Shown: piece after piece, positions 38,340 to 41,317 of the stretch
Layout of the letters: every line of letters begins with the position of its first letter
Position numbering within the stretch: position 1 is the first letter of the stretch
Assembly (NCBI GenBank): GCA_027318585.1
Contig: DAHVOW010000014.1
Span: forward strand, 1 to 41,317
DNA: 41,317 nt
From: Methanobacteriaceae archaeon
Lineage (GTDB): Archaea > Methanobacteriota > Methanobacteria > Methanobacteriales > Methanobacteriaceae
Direction: 5' to 3'
Program-made: the position numbers and the translations under genes
The notes under the pieces: generated by a model
Seen by the model: the letters and a program-made list of their open reading frames with translations, nothing else
What the model was told of the DNA's origin: nothing
The model's database searches: none

Positions 38340-38498
38340 ATGGTTAAAAATCAGTGCAAATTGTGTGGATACGTATACGACCCTGAAACTGGTGAAAAAC
38401 GTTCTAAAGTGGAGCCGGGATGTACTTTTGAAGATCTCCCTGCCAACTGGTGCTGTCCCCTATGTGGAGCTCGTAAAAAAATGTTTAAAGAGGTCTAG
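38340..38498 (+). CDS. Rubredoxin 3 with two extra cysteines
   Basis: 52 residues with the usual Cys6, Cys9, Cys39 and Cys42. In addition Cys28 (PGCTF) and Cys38 (WCCP) are present, where ordinary rubredoxins have threonine and a variable residue. These could form a disulfide or affect the iron site. AAGGAG lies upstream of ATG 38340. Eleven bases separate it from rubredoxin 2. Confidence 0.92.
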   Translation: MVKNQCKLCGYVYDPETGEKRSKVEPGCTFEDLPANWCCPLCGARKKMFKEV

Positions 38499-38545
38499 GA
38501 TCGTCTAATGATCAAAAACCATATCTAATAAGAATTATCTATATA

Positions 38546-38571
38546 GTTAAAATTAGAAGTTAAAATTAGAA
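38546..38571. repeat. Tandem 13-bp repeat in the rubredoxin 3-4 gap
   Basis: GTTAAAATTAGAA occurs twice without spacer (38546-38558 and 38559-38571), just after a TATA-like TCTATATAG (38538-38546) and before the rubredoxin 4 ribosome site. This suggests that rubredoxin 4 and ferritin have their own promoter; the repeat may be part of it. Confidence 0.55.
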
Positions 38572-38586
38572 AAAAGGAGGAATCCC

Positions 38587-38748
38587 ATGCAGAAATATAT
38601 TTGTACCCCCTGTGGATATGTATACGACCCTGAGGAAGGAGACGCCATGTCTGGCGTTGACCCCGGCACCGCCTTTGAGGACCTGCCGGAGGACTGGCTT
38701 TGTCCCATGTGCGGGGCAGGAAAGGAAATGTTCAAACCCTTAGATTAA
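38587..38748 (+). CDS. Rubredoxin 4 (canonical)
   Basis: 53 residues, the closest of the four to the standard sequence: CTPCGYVYDPEEGD, then VDPGTAFEDLPEDWLCPMCG. Cys6, Cys9, Cys39 and Cys42 bind iron. AAGGAGGA at 38575-38582 is a strong ribosome site. It is separated from rubredoxin 3 by 88 bp containing a TATA-like element and a tandem repeat, and from ferritin by 23 bp. Confidence 0.95.
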   Translation: MQKYICTPCGYVYDPEEGDAMSGVDPGTAFEDLPEDWLCPMCGAGKEMFKPLD

Positions 38749-38771
38749 AAAAATAAAGAGGTGTTTTACAT

Positions 38772-39281
38772 ATGTTAGATGAAAGGATGGAGGAAACCCT
38801 GAACTTCCAGTTCAACCGGGAACTCTATTCGGGCTACCTGTACCTGGCCATGGCCGCTTACTTTGAAGACCAGGACCTATCTGGTTTTGCTAATTGGATG
38901 CGTATCCAGGCCCAGGAGGAACTCAGCCATGCCATGAAGTTCTACGACTACATCGTACGGAGGGGTGGCCGGGCGGTGATGGCCGATATTGAGGCTCCTG
39001 AAAATGAATGGGAATCAGCAACCACGGTCTTTGAACAGGTCTATGAGCATGAGCAGATGGTCACGGGACTCATCAATAAACTGGTGGATCTGGCCCTGGA
39101 ACTGAAAGACCATGCCACCCACAACTTCCTGCAGTGGTTTGTGGCAGAACAGGTAGAAGAAGAGGAATCAGCCAGCGGAGTACTGCAGAAGGTGAAACTA
39201 GCCAGTGAATCCAAAAGTGGCATTTACATGCTGGACCAGGAATTAGCCCAGCGGGTGTTTCATCCACCAGCCGAGGAGTAA
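38772..39281 (+). CDS. Non-haem ferritin
   Basis: Iron-storage protein of 169 residues, bacterial FtnA type. Ferroxidase ligands Glu17 (NRELYSGYLYL), Glu50 and His53 (QEELSHAMKFYDYI) and Glu94 or nearby (YEHEQMVT) are present, with EQVEEE following. The start ATG has GAGGTG upstream. Downstream of rubredoxin 4 it would store iron released or needed during oxidative stress. Its stop codon lies inside a perfect hairpin. Confidence 0.95.
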   Translation: MLDERMEETLNFQFNRELYSGYLYLAMAAYFEDQDLSGFANWMRIQAQEELSHAMKFYDYIVRRGGRAVMADIEAPENEWESATTVFEQVYEHEQMVTGLINKLVDLALELKDHATHNFLQWFVAEQVEEEESASGVLQKVKLASESKSGIYMLDQELAQRVFHPPAEE

Positions 39282-39307
39282 ACATACTCCTCTAAACTAT
39301 TTTTTTT
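39273..39307 (+). terminator. Hairpin-T8 terminator overlapping the ferritin stop
   Basis: GAGGAGTA (39273-39280), AACA loop and TACTCCTC (39285-39292) form a perfect 8-bp stem. The ferritin TAA stop (39279-39281) lies within the stem and loop. A T8 run follows at 39300-39307. Confidence 0.78.
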
Positions 39308-39413
39308 AACCCACTGTTAATTTTTCAGATAACATTAGAAACGTATTCAGATTTTAAGGAAATCTAATAATTTTAGAAGTAGGGGGAGACATGATAATAC
39401 AATAAGGGCATGA

Positions 39414-39453
39414 TCTTTCCCTAATTAAGAAAGTCTTTCCCTAATTTAAGAAA
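39414..39453. repeat. Near-perfect 20-bp tandem direct repeat
   Basis: TCTTTCCCTAAT followed by TAAGAAA occurs at 39414-39432 and again, with one extra T, at 39434-39453. It lies 60-100 bp before the peroxiredoxin start and could be a regulatory site of the peroxiredoxin-SOD unit. Confidence 0.5.
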
Positions 39454-39515
39454 AATATCGAAATGTTAATCTTGAATAACATCCAAGATATTCCTACACA
39501 ATAGAGGTGAATGGT

Positions 39516-40205
39516 ATGGGTGAAAAAATTTATGAAGTACGAAAGATTAAAGCTGCCGACAAAGGAATGCCCCTGATTGGTGATGAATTCCCTAAAATGG
39601 AAGTTCAAACCACCCATGGGATGATGAAACTCCCTAAGGACATGAAGGGTAAGTGGTTCATATTATTCAGTCATCCAGGGGATTTCACCCCAGTGTGCAC
39701 CACTGAATTTGTGGCCTTCCAGAAAAGGATGGACCAGTTCCAGGAACTTAACGTGGAACTTATTGGACTTAGTGTGGACCAGGTCCATAGCCACATTAAA
39801 TGGGCGGACTGGATCAAGGATGAACTGGGCGTGGAAATAACCTTCCCCATCATCGCCGACACTGGAAAAGTAGCCAACACTCTGGGAATCATACACCCCT
39901 CCAAGGGTTCCAACACCGTCCGGGCGGTGTTCATCGTGGATCCCCGGGGTATTATGCGGGCCATGCTCTACTACCCCCAGGAGCTGGGAAGAAACATTGA
40001 TGAAATCATCAGGATGGTTAAAGGTTTCCAGGTCAACGAAGAAAGAGGAGTGGCCATACCTGCAAACTGGCCTGAAAACGAACTTATCGGTAAAGGAGTG
40101 ATTATCCCACCAGCCGCTGATGTGGAAACAGCTCGCAAACGCTTGGCCGAAAACAAATGCTACGACTGGTGGTTCTGCTATATTCCTGAAGAAGAAAACG
40201 AATAA
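39516..40205 (+). CDS. Archaeal Prx6-type peroxiredoxin
   Basis: Reduces hydrogen peroxide and alkyl hydroperoxides. 229 residues. The peroxidatic cysteine is Cys61 in HPGDFTPVCTTEF; Cys215 and Cys221 (CYDWWFC) near the end have the 6-residue spacing of the Aeropyrum thioredoxin peroxidase. AGGTG at 39505-39509 supports ATG 39516; the in-frame GTG at 39507 is part of that site. SOD follows after 17 bp, making one unit for superoxide and peroxide removal. Confidence 0.95.
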   Translation: MGEKIYEVRKIKAADKGMPLIGDEFPKMEVQTTHGMMKLPKDMKGKWFILFSHPGDFTPVCTTEFVAFQKRMDQFQELNVELIGLSVDQVHSHIKWADWIKDELGVEITFPIIADTGKVANTLGIIHPSKGSNTVRAVFIVDPRGIMRAMLYYPQELGRNIDEIIRMVKGFQVNEERGVAIPANWPENELIGKGVIIPPAADVETARKRLAENKCYDWWFCYIPEEENE

Positions 40206-40222
40206 TTTTAGGAGATGTAAAC

Positions 40223-40825
40223 ATGGCAAAGAAGATGTATGAACTACCCGCACTTCCCTACGACTATGGTGCCCTGGAACCTCATATCAGTGAGGAACAG
40301 CTTAAAATACACCACCAGAAACACCATCAGGCCTATGTGGACGGAGCCAATGCCCTGTTACAGAAGTTCGACAGCCGGCCGGATGTAGAATTTGATATAA
40401 AAGCGGTGGCCAAAGAGCTGTCCTTTCATGTAGGAGGATTTGCCCTGCACAAAAAATTCTGGGAAAACATGGGTCCCGCCGATAAATGTGGAGGAGAACC
40501 CTCCGGCACAATAGCTAAATACATTGAAGAAGACTTTGGAAACTTTGAAAGGTTTAAACAGGAATTTTCCCAGGCAGCCATCAGTACTGAAGGGTCAGGA
40601 TGGGCAGTTTTAACCCGCTGCCAGTTAACGGATCGCCTGTTCATCATGCAGGTGGAGAAGCACAACGTCAATGTCATCCCCAAGTTCCCGGTTTTAATGG
40701 TGCTGGATGTGTGGGAACATGCCTACTACTTGGACTACAAGAACGTGCGACCGGACTACGTGGCTGCCTTCTGGAACATCGTTAACTGGGATATAGTTAA
40801 CCAGCGCCTGGAAGAGTTACTGTAG
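40223..40825 (+). CDS. sod: Superoxide dismutase (Fe/Mn family)
   Basis: 200 residues. Metal ligands: His in LKIHHQKHHQAYV (about residue 30), His in GGFALHKKFW, and Asp and His in VLDVWEHAYYLDY. Iron is likely in a methanogen but cannot be decided from sequence. TTTAGGAGATG precedes the ATG. It follows peroxiredoxin by 17 bp and ends at a strong terminator. The cell therefore carries both dismutase and reductase (dfx at 20383) routes for superoxide. Confidence 0.97.
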   Translation: MAKKMYELPALPYDYGALEPHISEEQLKIHHQKHHQAYVDGANALLQKFDSRPDVEFDIKAVAKELSFHVGGFALHKKFWENMGPADKCGGEPSGTIAKYIEEDFGNFERFKQEFSQAAISTEGSGWAVLTRCQLTDRLFIMQVEKHNVNVIPKFPVLMVLDVWEHAYYLDYKNVRPDYVAAFWNIVNWDIVNQRLEELL

Positions 40826-40870
40826 ATAAGATCTCGTCCATTCGATGGCTTAGGGTCTTATAAAAACAGG

Positions 40871-40901
40871 AAAACGGGATCTCTCCCGTTTTTATTATTT
40901 T
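40871..40901 (+). terminator. Hairpin-T terminator after SOD
   Basis: AAAACGGGA (40871-40879), TCTC loop, TCCCGTTTT (40884-40892): a 9-bp perfect stem merging into T-rich sequence. It ends the peroxiredoxin-SOD transcript. Confidence 0.8.
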
Positions 40902-41030
40902 TTTCTTTATAACTTAAGTTAATGAAAATGGACATATCATATTTTTTCTCATAAAAAAAAGATTAGTAACCGTATCTTATTAATAAAAAATGAGTATATT
41001 AGACTGTTCATAATTATTGAGGTTATACTG

Positions 41031-41317
41031 ATGATCTGGAATGAAGAAGCCGAGTGCATGGAACCAGAGATGAAGAGGAAACTGCAACTGGAGAAATTGC
41101 AGTATGTAGTTAAAAAGGCCTACCAAAATGTGCCCTACTACCAGAAACTCTTCGATGAGGTGGGGATTGGTCCGGAAGACATTGAAACCCTGTCGGATAT
41201 CGAAAAAATACCCTTCACTACCAAGGCCGACCTAAGAGATGCCTACCCCTTCGGCATGTTTGCAGTGCCCTCGGAGGACATAGTGGAGGTACACACCTCC
41301 TCCGGAACCACCGGCAA
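41031..41317 (+). CDS. PaaK-family AMP-forming ligase, probably coenzyme F390 synthetase, 3'-truncated
   Basis: The first 95 codons are present, and the window ends inside the AMP-binding motif SSGTTG. MIWNEEAECM and the later NVPYYQKLF, IPFTTKADLR and YPFGMFA segments are typical of the phenylacetate-CoA ligase family. In Methanobacteriales a PaaK-like protein is coenzyme F390 synthetase, which adds AMP to oxidised F420 after oxygen exposure. The position directly after SOD fits this. A phenylacetate-CoA ligase acting on aryl acids is the alternative. GAGGTT lies 6 bases before the ATG. Confidence 0.85.
   Translation, partial: MIWNEEAECMEPEMKRKLQLEKLQYVVKKAYQNVPYYQKLFDEVGIGPEDIETLSDIEKIPFTTKADLRDAYPFGMFAVPSEDIVEVHTSSGTTG

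Overview
The window looks like a stretch of a methanogenic archaeon of the order Methanobacteriales, most like Methanobacterium. The evidence is methyl-coenzyme M reductase component A2 (33799-35508), the methanofuran enzyme MfnB (25800-26513), a probable pseudomurein-binding-repeat protein (28958-29203), archaeal forms of PheT, SecF/SecD, PyrI, NadM and CbiT, archaeal TATA boxes, and GGTGA/GGAGG ribosome sites. Genes are dense and rather GC-balanced; the gaps between them are strongly AT-rich. From memory, the gene orders pheT-valS-aroA-GTPase-nth and guaB...cbiT-ubiX-HD-moaE-nadM-atwA-flavoprotein-usp-rubredoxin-ferritin-peroxiredoxin-SOD-F390 synthetase resemble Methanothermobacter thermautotrophicus. 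That was not checked here.

Left part (1-9.6 kb): a truncated DUF166 gene that begins with a suspicious exact 69-bp repeat, an ACR3 arsenite pump, a 774-bp gap with small hairpins, argC, a flavodoxin, the secF-secD pair, pyrI, a YjbQ-family gene, then pheT and a small membrane protein on the minus strand. Middle (9.7-25.6 kb): valS, aroA followed by a decayed copy of its own 3' end, a COG2229-type GTPase, endonuclease III with one cluster cysteine replaced by histidine, a TetR regulator, a candidate structured small RNA, a cysteine-rich DnaJ-zinc-finger-like protein, an unknown leaderless gene, a COG1107 RecJ-like exonuclease, a lipoprotein, a rubrerythrin-desulfoferrodoxin pair, a receiver-PAS-PAS histidine kinase, an MgtE-like transporter, and a SatD-family gene behind two identical-architecture dyads that flank its TATA box.

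Right part (25.8-41.3 kb): mfnB, guaB, mobA, a small pseudomurein-binding-like protein and a membrane protein, the minus-strand run nadM-moaE-HD-ubiX-cbiT, and then a plus-strand run of atwA, a flavoprotein, a universal stress protein and LtrA. It ends in an oxygen-defence block: four tandem rubredoxins (too short for ordinary ORF cut-offs), ferritin, a three-cysteine peroxiredoxin, Fe/Mn superoxide dismutase and the start of a PaaK-family ligase that may be coenzyme F390 synthetase. Rubredoxins would supply electrons to superoxide reductase, rubrerythrin and related enzymes. Ferritin would hold iron, peroxiredoxin and SOD would remove reactive oxygen, and F390 would report oxidation of F420.

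No tRNA, rRNA, CRISPR array or transposase was seen. The best candidates for something undescribed are the ~100-nt RNA at 16361-16463, the aroA 3'-end duplication, and the SatD dyads.
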